Assembly: GCA_945861085.1 (NCBI GenBank)
Contig: OX244046.1
Coordinates: 2,046,001 to 2,110,000 of the forward strand
Length of the DNA: 64,000 nucleotides
DNA from: Clostridioides difficile_D
GTDB taxonomy: Bacteria; Bacillota; Clostridia; Peptostreptococcales; Peptostreptococcaceae
Reading direction: 5' to 3'
A program made the position numbers and the translations under genes. The notes under the pieces were generated by a model. That model had not been told where the DNA came from. It saw nothing but the letters and a program-made list of their open reading frames with translations, and searched no databases. Each line of letters opens with the position of its first letter. Positions within the stretch are counted from its first letter, which is position 1. Below are positions 1 through 8,256 of the stretch, in pieces.

Positions 1-279
1 GCATTATCTAAAACATTAAACATAACAGCCTATAATAATAAAAAGTTAGTAGGGTGTTTGCGTATTCTTTCCGATGGTTATTATTTTGGAACAATTACAG
101 AATTACTTGTTCTTCCGCAATATCAAAAACAGGGTATTGGAAGTAAACTTCTTCAACTTGCAAAGAATAATACACCTACAATGTTGTACTTTGGTTCGCA
201 ACCAGCAGTAGAGAAATTTTATGAAAAGAATGGTTGTCAAAAGAGTTTACAATCTTACATGATACAAAAGGAAAGGTAG
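1..279 (+). CDS. GNAT family N-acetyltransferase (5' end outside window)
   Basis: The reading frame is open from base 1 and ends at 279, giving 92 visible residues, so the start lies upstream of the window. The sequence has the GNAT acetyl-CoA loop: a beta strand ending in LLVLPQYQKQGIGSKLL (Q/RxxGxG/A type), followed by LYFGSQPAVEKFYEKNGC, the typical last strand and FYEKxGF-like helix. It should acetylate a small-molecule or protein amine in the cytoplasm; the substrate cannot be told. It lies on the degraded Tn916-like segment and is probably cargo of that element. The TTG at 58 is an internal codon, not a credible start. Confidence 0.8.
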   Translation, partial: ALSKTLNITAYNNKKLVGCLRILSDGYYFGTITELLVLPQYQKQGIGSKLLQLAKNNTPTMLYFGSQPAVEKFYEKNGCQKSLQSYMIQKER

Positions 280-440
280 ATGTTAATTTCCGACTTTAAG
301 AGTAAGCAAATTCCAGTTTGTATCGCAAATGCTAAACGTGATTTTGTTGTTTTTCTTAAATGTTAAAATGCGTTGCTTGAAGCAACAGGCAGTTCCGCCT
401 ATAATAGCGGTAACAACTGAAAGAAAGGTGGTTAGCCCTA

Positions 441-950
441 ATGTTAAGCGAAAACATTAAAGCAATTAGGAAGTCAAAAGGACTTTCGCAACAAGAACTT
501 GCTATCAAACTGAATGTAGTGCGACAAACAATATCTAAATGGGAGCAAGGGTTGTCGGTTCCCGATTCTGATATGTTGATTTCTATATCGGAGATACTTG
601 AAACACCCGTAAGCACTTTACTTGGAGAAACTATTGTTAACTCGGAAGTTGATGACTTAAAAGTGATTTCTGAAAAATTGGAGATTATAAACTTGCAACT
701 TGTAAAAAGAAAAAACTTGAGAAGAAAAATGTTTCATTGGTTATTTATCTTATTGTGTGCAGTCACAGTAATAGTTTTTGTGGTCTTAGTGAGACTAAAT
801 AGTCCTTACTTGGATTGGAATTATACCGACCCTGAAACCGCTGTTTTTGGAGTAGCTTTTCATGCATTTGAGTGGCTATTTGTCAGATTAGCACCGATTG
901 TCCTTATAGGGGCAATTATTGGAAGCTTTTTGACACATAAGAAAGTATGA
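441..950 (+). CDS. XRE-family HTH regulator with C-terminal membrane segments
   Basis: The protein has 169 residues. Residues 1-65 form a helix-turn-helix of the Cro/CI type, with the recognisable cores KGLSQQELAIKLNVVRQTIS and KWEQGLSVPDSDMLISIS. A short linker is followed by two hydrophobic stretches, at about residues 95-118 and 145-164, so the regulator is probably anchored in the membrane. An AGAAAGGTGG site ends about 8 bases before the ATG. It sits next to an acetyltransferase and ahead of relaxase remnants, which suggests a cargo gene of the decayed element. The target and the signal are unknown. No frameshift or truncation is visible. Confidence 0.85.
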   Translation: MLSENIKAIRKSKGLSQQELAIKLNVVRQTISKWEQGLSVPDSDMLISISEILETPVSTLLGETIVNSEVDDLKVISEKLEIINLQLVKRKNLRRKMFHWLFILLCAVTVIVFVVLVRLNSPYLDWNYTDPETAVFGVAFHAFEWLFVRLAPIVLIGAIIGSFLTHKKV

Positions 951-1360
951 AGCCACTCTGCTTTTTATAATACAGCTCAAAATTTTAAATTACAGTTTGT
1001 AGGTAAGCACAACTTTTCTCAAACCGACGGAGTGATTCGACGCCACGCCAGCCTGCTGGCGGAGGGGGGCACAGTTAGGTGAGCTTTAGCGAGCCGTATA
1101 AAGCCCCTGTTATCTAACAAGGGTGGCACAAAAAACAAGAAACACTATACACTAACAGGCGAGAAATGCTGTACTTATAAAGCGAAAACGCATTTTATAT
1201 GCTGTGAAATAAAAAGTAGCTATTTCACACATGAAAAATTGAATAAGAAACAGGAAAGACAGTTGATTTCAATTAAGAAGTTGATTGTCTTTTTCTTTTA
1301 CAGAAATTTAAGCATAGGCAATTATCAGTACATGGTAGTTGTCTTTTTTTGATTGGAGGA
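951..1360. other. Non-coding stretch with a G+C-rich hairpin
   Basis: No convincing protein is encoded in this 410-base gap. It contains a G+C-richer patch, unlike its surroundings, with a perfect 6-bp hairpin (GCCAGC-CT-GCTGGC, 1047-1060). A second patch near 1080-1130 reads like mobile-element backbone rather than host DNA. It could be a remnant of a transfer origin or leader of the Tn916-like element, but no nick-site motif could be recognised. Confidence 0.4.
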
Positions 1361-1792
1361 ATGAAGAATGAACGAGCCTATTATGCAGTAGTGGATTTAT
1401 TGACTTATAGGGACGCTGAACGCACCGCTTTTTCTATCATCAATCATTATATCCGCTTTGTCGATAGATAGGACAGCAAGCCCAAAAGTCAATGGAAAAT
1501 CAATGAGGATTGGGCATGGTTCATAGGCGAAAACAGAGAGCCGATACGCTTAACCACAAAACCAGAGCCTTATACCTTACAAAAGGCTTTGCATTGGCTA
1601 CAAAGGCAGGTAGCACCAACGATAAAAATGGTGCAAGAATTGGATAAGGAAAATCACACAACGATACTGAAAGATATGATTGAACAGGTAGAATTGAAAG
1701 ATAAGCATAAACATTTATTACAGTTAGATAAATCAACCATAGAAGAACGCATTGATACCGCTGTTCCCAAAGAGAATGATGGTATTTTTTAA
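1361..1792 (+). pseudogene. Relaxase/replication initiator remnant (MobT/Orf20 of Tn916 type)
   Basis: An ATG at 1361 behind GGAGGA opens a frame whose product resembles the C-terminal part of Tn916 Orf20 (MobT). Recognisable stretches are FSIINHYIRFVDR, WAWFIGENREPIRLTT and EPYTLQKALHWLQRQVAP. The frame is interrupted by TAG at 1469-1471 and then continues in the same frame to the TAA at 1790-1792. Only about 140 codons remain of a protein usually near 400, and the catalytic N-terminal domain is absent. Intact MobT nicks the transfer origin; this remnant cannot. The good ribosome site directly before a truncated frame suggests an internal deletion joined it to an unrelated start. Confidence 0.8.
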
Positions 1793-2186
1793 TTTCTTTG
1801 AAAAATCTGCAACAAAACGGCTACTTGCGTACAGATATAGTGAGTGAAAAAGGAATGATTTTCCTCTTTCAATGTTCTTTGAAAACTGAATAAAGCAGTC
1901 TGATACGTTAGGCAGACAGTGAGCCGTTGGAACTGATACGCCATGACCTTTTCCCTGTGAAGTGAGCGGAAACTATCAGCGTCCATGTAAAAGATTTGTC
2001 CTCTTTTATTGCCATGACCTGTCCTGCCCGATAATGATACTCCCGTACAGCCACAGCTTGAGTGTTAAGAGTGTCGCACGCAATGGGTACGGCTACATTG
2101 GATAATGCAGAGGTGGAACTCCTGTGTGTTATGACAAAAGCCGTTGAATTGCTTAAAAAATTTTTACAGAAAGGTGGTGGTATTTT
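1793..2186. other. Non-coding gap inside the Tn916-like remnant
   Basis: About 390 bases without a supported gene. Short open frames on both strands are not preceded by ribosome sites and do not resemble proteins known to me. G+C content is higher than in host DNA nearby, consistent with element backbone. An AGAAAGGTGGTGG site at its end serves the excisionase fragment that follows. Confidence 0.4.
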
Positions 2187-2345
2187 ATGAGTAATTTAAG
2201 TATGTCTTTATCAGAACGATACCTTATGACGATTGAAGAAGCGTCTATGTATTTTCGTATTGGCGAGAATAAACTGCGTGAAATTGCCAAAGAGCATAAG
2301 GAACAATGCGTTGTGTTTAATGGTAATCGTATGATGATTGTGTAA
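2187..2345 (+). pseudogene. Excisionase (Xis) fragment of Tn916 type
   Basis: A 52-codon frame starts with ATG at 2187 behind a strong AAAGGTGGTGG site. Its core ERYLMTIEEASMYFRIGE, followed by NKLREIAKEH and the tail FNGNRMMI, matches the winged-helix excisionase of Tn916 elements, which is about 67 residues long. The last residues are missing: a TAA at 2343 follows where sequence from the middle of the integrase gene begins. A deletion therefore joined xis to int. Intact Xis bends the element ends for excision. Whether this shortened form still binds DNA cannot be judged. Confidence 0.75.
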
Positions 2346-3028
2346 GGAAAAATCCCTTTGATTTTCCGCTTAGTGAAGTCATTGAGGATAACAGCAAACC
2401 CAAAGTAGCATTGAGTGAAGAACAAGAACAGGAACTTTTGAATTTTATGGAACATGATACAAATTATCAGAAATACTATGATGATGTGCTGATACTGTTG
2501 AAAACAGGTCTTAGAATATCGGAGTTTTGCGGATTGACAAAGCAAGACTTAGATTTTGAAAATCATTCAATCCATATCACACATCAGTTATTGAAAGATA
2601 AGGACGGCTACTACATCAATGAGCCAAAGACAAAAAGCGGTATTCGTAAAGTGCCTATGAGTGATGAAACAGAAAAAGCATTTCAGCGAGTGTTGAAAAG
2701 AAAACAGCAAGCCAAATATAAAGGAATTGACGGCTATCGTGATTTTCTGTTTCTCAGTAAGAACGGTTATCCTGTTGTAAGTGAAACATACAAAGATATG
2801 TTGAAACGAGTTGTCAAGAAGTACAACAAAACACATGATGTTGCCTTACCTCATATCACACCACATACACTAAGATATACCTTTTGTACGAGATTAGCAC
2901 AAAGGAATATGAACCCAAAGAATTTACAGCATATTATGGGACATTCCAACATAGCAATCACACTTAACTTATATGCTCATGCGTCAGAGGTTGGAGCAAA
3001 CAGAGAAATGCGAAGTATGATAGCGTGA
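2346..3028 (+). pseudogene. Tn916-type tyrosine integrase, N-terminus deleted
   Basis: The frame resumes in the middle of the integrase (KNPFDFPLSEVIED) directly after the xis fragment and runs to TGA at 3026. The catalytic domain looks complete: Arg in KTGLRISEFCGL, Lys in EPKTKSGIRKVPM, HTLRYTFCTRLAQR, the GHS box in LQHIMGHSNIAI, and the nucleophile in LNLYAHA. The arm-binding and core-binding N-terminal domains (roughly 180-190 residues of a ~405-residue protein) are gone. A TTG at 2411 could start a 205-residue product but has no good ribosome site. The intact enzyme integrates and excises the element; this one should be inactive for that. Confidence 0.85.
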
Positions 3029-3111
3029 TTTACAATGAAACATACAACGATTGAGGGAAGAGATATAAGAAGTTATGCTTAGTTATAAGGTAATACTGCT
3101 AAAAGAAAAAA

Positions 3112-3145
3112 GCCGATAAACCTTGAAGAATAAGGATATATCGGC
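3112..3145 (+). terminator. Hairpin downstream of the integrase remnant
   Basis: GCCGATA at 3112-3118 pairs with TATCGGC at 3139-3145, with an inner CCTT/AAGG pairing. No long T-run follows, so it may be a weak terminator or an end-structure of the element. Confidence 0.45.
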
Positions 3146-3196
3146 AATTTAAGAACTTATGCGAAGATATGGAAAAAGGTATAACTTTTTTCTTAA

Positions 3197-3231
3197 TAAA
3201 AAAATGATTACTAAAAAGAAATCATTTTTTA
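3197..3231 (-). terminator. Intrinsic terminator of the ABC permease operon
   Basis: AAAATGATT (3201-3209) pairs with AATCATTTT (3220-3228), and a run of T follows on the minus strand, 45 bases beyond the permease stop codon. The structure also has T residues on the plus side and could work in both directions. Confidence 0.7.
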
Positions 3232-3274
3232 TTATAATCACTGAAACATCAAATATTCTAAATAAAATTTTTAT

Positions 3275-4075
3275 CTATCTGGAATTGTATATTTTTTCTA
3301 TAATATTAACTACAGCGTACATTGCCCAAGCACAGATAGCCAATACAAATACTCCCATCATTACTAAATCTAATTTAAATACTTGAGAGCCATATACTAT
3401 TAGGTATCCTATTCCATATCTTGAAACTAAAAATTCTCCAACGATTACGCCTACCCATGCCATACCAATATTAATCTTAGTTAAATTTATTAGATTTCCT
3501 GTGTTTGCAGGTAATATAAGTTTAAATAATATTTGAGATTTACTAGCTCCAAAACTCTTTAACATCTTAATCTTTTCTTCATCTATATTCATAAAATAAT
3601 TGTAAGCTGAAAGTATAGTAACAACAACAGAAATAGTTACAGCTGTTACGACGATTCCTTCTATTCCAGCACCTACCCAAACTATAATTATAGGAGCTAA
3701 AGCAGTCTTAGGAAGAGCATTTAAAACTACTAAAAATGGATCTAATATTTTTGATAATTTTTCTGACCACCAAAGAGCAATTGCTACCAAGATACCTAAA
3801 ACAGTCCCTATAACAAGACCAAGAACAGTTTCATATACAGACATTCCAATATGTTTAAATAATTGACCACTAGATGCATATTGAATAAATAAATTGTAAA
3901 TATCACTTGGTTTGCTAAATAGGAATGTATTTATAACATTTAAGTCAGCTAAAAGCTCCCATACTACAATAAAACCAATTAGAATTAATAGTTGGTAGAA
4001 TAGTACATTTCTTTTTTCTCTTTTTACACCTTTCACATAGTTTATATATCCTTCAGATCTTTTATTAAGCCTCAT
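3275..4075 (-). CDS. ABC importer permease (SsuC/TauC/ThiX-like)
   Basis: The protein has 266 residues with about six membrane helices and the binding-protein-dependent permease signature near residues 165-185 (EEKIKMLKSFGASKSQILFK, the EAA-type loop that docks on the ATPase). The family imports nitrate, sulfonates, taurine or thiamine precursors; the substrate is not evident. Its ATG at 4075 overlaps the last 11 bases of the ATPase gene, so the two were one operon. That ATPase is cut in two by the eut-carrying element (see 4239-22971), so the transporter is presumably dead or inducible only by excision. No substrate-binding protein gene is visible in the window. The Tn916-like remnant starts just downstream, where one might have stood. 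Confidence 0.9.
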   Translation of the reverse strand: MRLNKRSEGYINYVKGVKREKRNVLFYQLLILIGFIVVWELLADLNVINTFLFSKPSDIYNLFIQYASSGQLFKHIGMSVYETVLGLVIGTVLGILVAIALWWSEKLSKILDPFLVVLNALPKTALAPIIIVWVGAGIEGIVVTAVTISVVVTILSAYNYFMNIDEEKIKMLKSFGASKSQILFKLILPANTGNLINLTKINIGMAWVGVIVGEFLVSRYGIGYLIVYGSQVFKLDLVMMGVFVLAICAWAMYAVVNIIEKIYNSR

Positions 4076-4247
4076 GTGTATCTAGCTCCTTCCATAATAT
4101 GTCGAAATACTTTTGAAAATCAGGAACTTTACGTGTTTTGAGAGGCGTTTTTGTTCCATCCATATTAAGTTCAATATCATAAATATTTTTTATGGTAGCT
4201 GGTCTTTTAGATAATATTGCAACCTTATCTGATATGCTTATTGCTTC
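4065..4247 (-). pseudogene. 3' part of an interrupted ABC importer ATPase gene
   Basis: The minus-strand frame reads EAISISDKVAILSKRPATIK and continues to a TAA at 4065. This is the end of an SsuB/TauB-type ATPase after the H-loop, preserving the D-loop-distal helix and a C-terminal tail ending LWKELDTHEA. It has no start and is fused to non-homologous element sequence at the GAAGCAATA repeat (4239-4247, read on minus). The matching front half lies 18.7 kb away at 22963-23541, on the same strand. Joined at the repeat the two give a continuous frame of 250 codons, a usual length for the family. The break is an insertion and not decay. Confidence 0.9.
4239..4247. repeat. Left attachment core (attL) of the eut element
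   Basis: TATTGCTTC, identical to 22963-22971. Outside it lies the 3' part of the ATPase gene; inside it lies element DNA. On the minus strand the core encodes EAI of the ATPase. Confidence 0.85.
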
Positions 4248-4259
4248 TACTATAACTAA

Positions 4260-4270
4260 AAAAGTGCAAC
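4260..4270. repeat. Left inverted arm of the element attachment site
   Basis: AAAAGTGCAAC, the reverse complement of GTTGCACTTTT at 22947-22957. In the excised circle the two arms would flank the TATTGCTTC core nearly symmetrically, as expected of an attP recognised by a serine-recombinase dimer on each side. The recombinase stop codon begins at the last base of this arm. Confidence 0.75.
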
Positions 4271-5868
4271 TAATTGCTTAACGAAACAGAATTATCCATT
4301 TCAGCACCCATATAAATAATATTAAGATTTCCTAAACTGCTATCCCAAACGATACTATTAATAATAGTAGATAATAACAATCTCTTATCATCTAAACTGG
4401 CATTATCAACTTCATCATTAAATCTCTTCAGATTATTAGTAATAATATCAAGATTAATATTGTCACTAGTAATATTGACATTACTAGACTCCAAAGTATT
4501 AATCTTATTCTTTAAAATACTAATCTCACTATTTAAGCTCTCAATTTGAGAAACTATATAATCAGAAGCAGTGCTACCAGTATTTTTTGCAAGTTCTATA
4601 ATTAAATTTTTAATAAGTCTTTCCTTATCTAAAATTTGATTTTTAAGTAAATTAGTCTCAGATTTTAAAACATTAAAAATATTACCATTCTTAATGTTAT
4701 TACTATTAAATTCACTTATGATAGATTCCACTTTGCAATTCTTAATTTTATCTATAACTAAGCTTTCAACTAATTGTCCATTAAGGTTTTTGCAGTTACA
4801 AGTATCAGCACCAAGTGTTTTTTTAGTACCACAAACATAATAATATTTTAAATCTTTATCAGTTTTTTTACCCTTATAGGTAATTCTCATATTAGCACCA
4901 CACTTACCACATTTTATAAGACCAGATAAAAGAGCAGTTTTGCCAGTTGCTATTCTTGGTGTTTTATCACGATTTTTATCTAGCTGACTTTGTACTTCAA
5001 GCCATATTTCAGGTTCTATGACTCCATAGTGTTTTGCAATTGCGGCTATTGAATCAGATGTGTTTTTAGCATAGGTAAGGATTCCACATTTTCTATCTGA
5101 AGTACCTATAACATCCATACCATTGTTTCTAAGATACTCTAAAACTTCATCATTAGCTTTTACATATGCTGGATTTCTAAGTATTCTAGATAAAGAACTC
5201 GGGTCAAATTTACCACCTCGAGGACCTCTTATTCCATTATGATAAACATATTTATATAACTTGGATAATGACCTAAGTTCTAAGTATTTATTGTATATTA
5301 ACTTTACAACCTCCATTTGTTCATTATTTACTTGAAGCTTATACATACTTCTTTCCTTTAAATTTTCATCTAAGAATGTGATTTTTTCGCTGTTAAATCC
5401 ATGAGGTGTATTGCCTCCAAGCCATCTACCACTACGAGCTAATTCATACATATTATCTTTTATACGTTCTGCTATTGTTTCTCTTTCTAGTTGAGCAAAT
5501 ACACTTGATATAAACATCATAGCTCTTCCCATTGGAGTTGAAGTATCAAATTGTTCTTTAATAGAGATAAATGATATGTTTAGTTCATTTAATTTTTCTA
5601 TTAAAGTAGAGAAGTCAGATACATTTCTCGATATTCTATCTAATCTATAGCAAACCAGATAATTGAATTTCTTATCTTTAGCATCCTGCATCATTTTCTT
5701 AAATTGTGGTCTATCTATATTACTGCCACTAAAACCCTCATCTTCATATATCAAAAAATCTTTTATACCAATAGATTTTGTATAATCCATACATAATTGT
5801 ATTTGATTTTCTATAGAGTCACCTTTTCCAGTAAATCTTGATTTTCTTGAATAAATTGCAGCTTTCAA
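4270..5868 (-). CDS. Large serine recombinase (TndX/TnpX type)
   Basis: The protein has 532 residues. The N-terminal resolvase domain begins with AAIYSRKSRF, where Ser10 of the YxRxS motif is the expected nucleophile, followed by YEDEGFSGSNIDRP and YLVCYRLDRISRN. The recombinase domain follows (about 150-290), then a zinc ribbon with CGKCG and a second cysteine group (VCGTKKTLGADTCNC), and a long coiled-coil region (about 385-475). Length and domain order match recombinases that integrate clostridial transposons. Translation starts at TTG 5866-5868, 8-9 bases after AGGAGG. It lies at the left end of the element, its stop codon touching the inverted arm. It should catalyse both integration and, with a directionality factor, excision. 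No damage is visible. Confidence 0.95.
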   Translation of the reverse strand: MKAAIYSRKSRFTGKGDSIENQIQLCMDYTKSIGIKDFLIYEDEGFSGSNIDRPQFKKMMQDAKDKKFNYLVCYRLDRISRNVSDFSTLIEKLNELNISFISIKEQFDTSTPMGRAMMFISSVFAQLERETIAERIKDNMYELARSGRWLGGNTPHGFNSEKITFLDENLKERSMYKLQVNNEQMEVVKLIYNKYLELRSLSKLYKYVYHNGIRGPRGGKFDPSSLSRILRNPAYVKANDEVLEYLRNNGMDVIGTSDRKCGILTYAKNTSDSIAAIAKHYGVIEPEIWLEVQSQLDKNRDKTPRIATGKTALLSGLIKCGKCGANMRITYKGKKTDKDLKYYYVCGTKKTLGADTCNCKNLNGQLVESLVIDKIKNCKVESIISEFNSNNIKNGNIFNVLKSETNLLKNQILDKERLIKNLIIELAKNTGSTASDYIVSQIESLNSEISILKNKINTLESSNVNITSDNINLDIITNNLKRFNDEVDNASLDDKRLLLSTIINSIVWDSSLGNLNIIYMGAEMDNSVSLSN

Positions 5869-6192
5869 AATTAAAACCTCCTATAAATTAGGATATATAT
5901 TTGAAATTATTTGTATACAGCCTTTCAAGTAAACTTATTAGAATGAATTTATTAATTAGGTAAATTTATATAATTCTACTTTTTATAATATATGACTATT
6001 TATTTTATTTCTTTACTATTCAAATTTTAAATCAATAATAAATTTTGATGCTTAGTTGTATCAGGACAAATCTCTAATTTCATAAATTAATATAAAAGCA
6101 TAAGTTACTATGAAAAAACTAAAATCTAAATATTTTAAAGGATGATTTTTTGAAACTAATAGTTATAACAAGAATTTGTAGGGGGCTTGCAT
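5869..6192. other. Divergent intergenic region
   Basis: A 324-base AT-rich gap between the recombinase (leftward) and a small rightward gene. It should hold both promoters. No sharp consensus promoter, operator palindrome or riboswitch was recognised. A GTAGGGGG ribosome site at its end serves the gene at 6193. Confidence 0.5.
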
Positions 6193-6369
6193 ATGGAAAT
6201 CAAGGTTGTAGAGATTTTTCCTAAAGATGAAGCTAAACTTAATGGAATAGAAATAGCTAAAGCTAGTTGGTTTGTAAATATAATAGGTAAAAAATATCCT
6301 AAAGAAATCTTAGATAAAGCATTTAGTACTTTAGAAAAAGAATTAAATGTAAGTAAAGCTGATAGATAA
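6193..6369 (+). CDS. Small acidic/basic protein of unknown function
   Basis: The product has 58 residues, beginning MEIKVVEIFPKDEAKLNGIE and ending in a lysine-rich helix. The ATG at 6193 is favoured over the TTG at 6187 because AGGGGG lies 7 bases before it. No cysteine motifs, signal peptide or membrane segment are visible. I do not recognise the family. It lies between the recombinase and the eutG promoter, which is inside the element but outside the eut transcription units. That position fits either a recombination directionality factor or an unrelated small gene. The first assignment is only a guess from position and size. Confidence 0.65.
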   Translation: MEIKVVEIFPKDEAKLNGIEIAKASWFVNIIGKKYPKEILDKAFSTLEKELNVSKADR

Positions 6370-6400
6370 GCTTTGATTATTGATTTTATATACTATTGAC

Positions 6401-6429
6401 TTGACATTATATTAATCAAATAGTATATT
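6401..6429 (+). promoter_or_regulatory. Sigma-A promoter of eutG
   Basis: TTGACA (6401-6406), a 17-base spacer, then TATATT (6424-6429). The first ANTAR hairpin begins about 11 bases further on, so transcription should start right at the leader. Confidence 0.85.
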
Positions 6430-6439
6430 TTTAAATATA

Positions 6440-6499
6440 GCACAACGAAGTGTTAAAAGAGCAATGGAGCTCCATAGATAAAGTCTATGGAGCTTTTTT
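6440..6499 (+). promoter_or_regulatory. EutV-responsive leader of eutG: two ANTAR hairpins and terminator
   Basis: Hairpin P1 has stem CAC/GTG with hexaloop AACGAA (6444-6449). Hairpin P2 has stem GAGC/GCTC with hexaloop AATGGA (6463-6468). Both loops have A at position 1 and G at position 4, the rule known for ANTAR-domain binding. The 3' side of P2 overlaps the terminator stem GCTCCATAGA (6469-6478), which pairs with TCTATGGAGC (6484-6493) before a T-run. Binding of phosphorylated EutV to P1-P2 should block the terminator and let eutG be transcribed. Confidence 0.9.
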
Positions 6500-6527
6500 G
6501 CGTATTTAACTTAAGGAGGATAGAAAT

Positions 6528-7658
6528 TTGAATAACTTTGAGATTAAAACAAGAATTAAATTTGGAGAAGGCTCACTGAAAGCTCTACAAGAATTAAAAA
6601 ACAAAAAAGTACTAATAATAACAGACCCATTTATGGTTAAATCAAAAACAATAGATAAAATAACATCTAATTTAGTAAACTCAACATATCAAATTTTTGA
6701 AGAAATAGTACCAGACCCACCAATAGAAGTAGTAGTAGCGGGAATAGAAGCATTTAAATCTACAAACCCAGATATAATAATAGCATTAGGTGGAGGTTCT
6801 GCAATAGATGCTGCAAAATCTATAATGGATTTTTCTAAAAAAATATTAAAATCTAATGAAGTAGAATTTATAGCAATACCAACAACGAGTGGAACAGGTT
6901 CAGAAGTAACATCATTTGCTGTAATAACAGACAGTCAAAAGAAATGTAAGTATCCATTAGTAAGTGATGATTTACTTCCAGATATGGCAATACTAGACCC
7001 AGAACTTGTAAAAACTGTACCAAACTTCATAACAGCAGATACAGGTATGGATGTATTAACACATGCTATAGAAGCTTACGTATCTACAAATTCTAATGAC
7101 TTCTCAGATGCACTATCTGAAAAAGCCATAAAGTTAGTGTTTAAATACTTAATAAAAGCATATAAAGATGGAAATGATATAGAAGCTAGAGAAAAAATGC
7201 ACAATGCATCTTGTTTAGCAGGTATGGCATTTAATCAAGCATCACTTGGTATAAATCATTCTATAGCACATGTACTAGGTGGAAAATTCCATATACCACA
7301 TGGAAGAACAAACTCTATATTACTTCCTCATGTAATAGAATATAATGCATCAATAGTAGGATATACTAACACAACTTACTCTGATACAGCTAAGAAATAT
7401 GCACAAATAGCAGAATTAGTAGGGCTTGGGAATGGTAATATAAGAATAGCTGTTAGAAATTTAGTAAATGAAATAAAAAAACTACAAAAAGAAATGAATA
7501 TGCCAACTAAACTGACACAGTGCAAATTAAGTTTAAAAGATGTAACTAATGAGGAAAGAGAAATAGCAAAACTTGCTATAAAAGATACTTGTACACTAAC
7601 TAATCCCAAAGTACCAACTGAAGATGATATAATAAACATATTAAATAATATTAAATAA
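6528..7658 (+). CDS. eutG: Iron-containing alcohol dehydrogenase of ethanolamine catabolism
   Basis: The protein has 376 residues of the type III (iron-dependent) alcohol dehydrogenase family. It shows the NAD-binding GGGSAIDAAK motif (about 86-95), PTTSGTGSEVT (about 122-132), and the metal ligands in DTGMDVLTHAIEAYV and the HSIAHVLGG...HGRTN segment. It should reduce acetaldehyde from ethanolamine to ethanol and regenerate NAD inside the microcompartment. Start is TTG at 6528, about 8 bases after AAGGAGG. It is transcribed alone behind its own promoter and ANTAR leader, separate from eutS. EutG of enterics has the same fold and role. Confidence 0.9.
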   Translation: MNNFEIKTRIKFGEGSLKALQELKNKKVLIITDPFMVKSKTIDKITSNLVNSTYQIFEEIVPDPPIEVVVAGIEAFKSTNPDIIIALGGGSAIDAAKSIMDFSKKILKSNEVEFIAIPTTSGTGSEVTSFAVITDSQKKCKYPLVSDDLLPDMAILDPELVKTVPNFITADTGMDVLTHAIEAYVSTNSNDFSDALSEKAIKLVFKYLIKAYKDGNDIEAREKMHNASCLAGMAFNQASLGINHSIAHVLGGKFHIPHGRTNSILLPHVIEYNASIVGYTNTTYSDTAKKYAQIAELVGLGNGNIRIAVRNLVNEIKKLQKEMNMPTKLTQCKLSLKDVTNEEREIAKLAIKDTCTLTNPKVPTEDDIINILNNIK

Positions 7659-7729
7659 CTACATTTTATTACATGTAAACATAATATTATACAAGTAGGG
7701 AAAATGTTTTTAAAAATATAAATTATATA

Positions 7730-7758
7730 TTGACAAATATAAAACAGAAAACTATAAT
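7730..7758 (+). promoter_or_regulatory. Sigma-A promoter of the eutS-eutP unit
   Basis: TTGACA (7730-7735), a spacer of exactly 17 bases, and TATAAT (7753-7758). The first ANTAR hairpin starts 5 bases after the -10 box. Confidence 0.88.
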
Positions 7759-7762
7759 GAAA

Positions 7763-7846
7763 GTATCACAAAGGCGTGATACTTTAGTAGAAAGCAACGG
7801 AGCTTCTTAGGAATATTAATATTATTCTTATGGAGCTCTTTTTATT
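7763..7846 (+). promoter_or_regulatory. EutV-responsive leader of eutS: two ANTAR hairpins and terminator
   Basis: P1 is a 7-bp stem GTATCAC/GTGATAC around loop AAAGGC (7770-7775). P2 is AAGC/GCTT around AACGGA (7796-7801). Both loops carry A1 and G4. The 3' part of P2 overlaps the left arm of a long imperfect terminator that ends in GGAGCTC followed by T residues (about 7843). This is the second copy of the same control device in the locus. Confidence 0.9.
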
Positions 7847-7898
7847 TTAAACAAATAACTTTTTAGTAAACTATATTTAAAGAAAGCAGGGAATAAAT

Positions 7899-8249
7899 TT
7901 GACTGAAGAATCTAAGCAAAGAGTTATTCAAGAATATGTTCCTGGAAAACAGGTTACATTAGCACATATAATAGCTAATCCTAATGAAGATATATATAAG
8001 AAACTAGGATTAGTGCTTGATAAAAAAGATGCAATAGGAATACTTACAATAACACCAAGTGAAGCATCAATAATAGCAGCAGATGTTGCTACAAAAGCTT
8101 CAAATGTATCTTTAGGTTTTATAGATAGATTTAGTGGTTCTGTAGTAATATCAGGTGATGTAAGTTCTGTAGAATCAGCATTAAACGATGTTTTAGAAGT
8201 TTTAGGAAATATGTTAAACTTCTCATCTACAAAAATAACAAGGACATAA
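7899..8249 (+). CDS. eutS: Bacterial microcompartment shell protein EutS
   Basis: The protein has 116 residues with a single circularly permuted BMC domain. The opening [20 protein letters not shown] and the core [20 protein letters not shown] are characteristic of EutS/PduU. It should form the bent hexamers of the ethanolamine microcompartment shell. Start is TTG at 7899 behind AAAGCAGGGA. It heads a unit with eutP and is controlled by the ANTAR leader just upstream. Confidence 0.93.
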
Positions 8250-8256
8250 TAATACA

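Larger units (their letters stand above)
1..3200. mobile_element. Decayed right end of a Tn916-family conjugative element
   Basis: Three successive remnants follow Tn916 order: a MobT/Orf20-like relaxase C-terminus with an in-frame stop, the front of an excisionase, and the catalytic half of a tyrosine integrase fused directly behind it. No conjugation genes lie between them, so large deletions have occurred. The left part of the element lies outside the window. The right boundary is not sharply visible. It is probably in the AT-rich stretch after the integrase stop, near 3100-3200, before the terminator of the host ABC genes. The element cannot be mobile by itself, because both the integrase N-terminus and most of the excisionase tail are missing. 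Confidence 0.75.
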
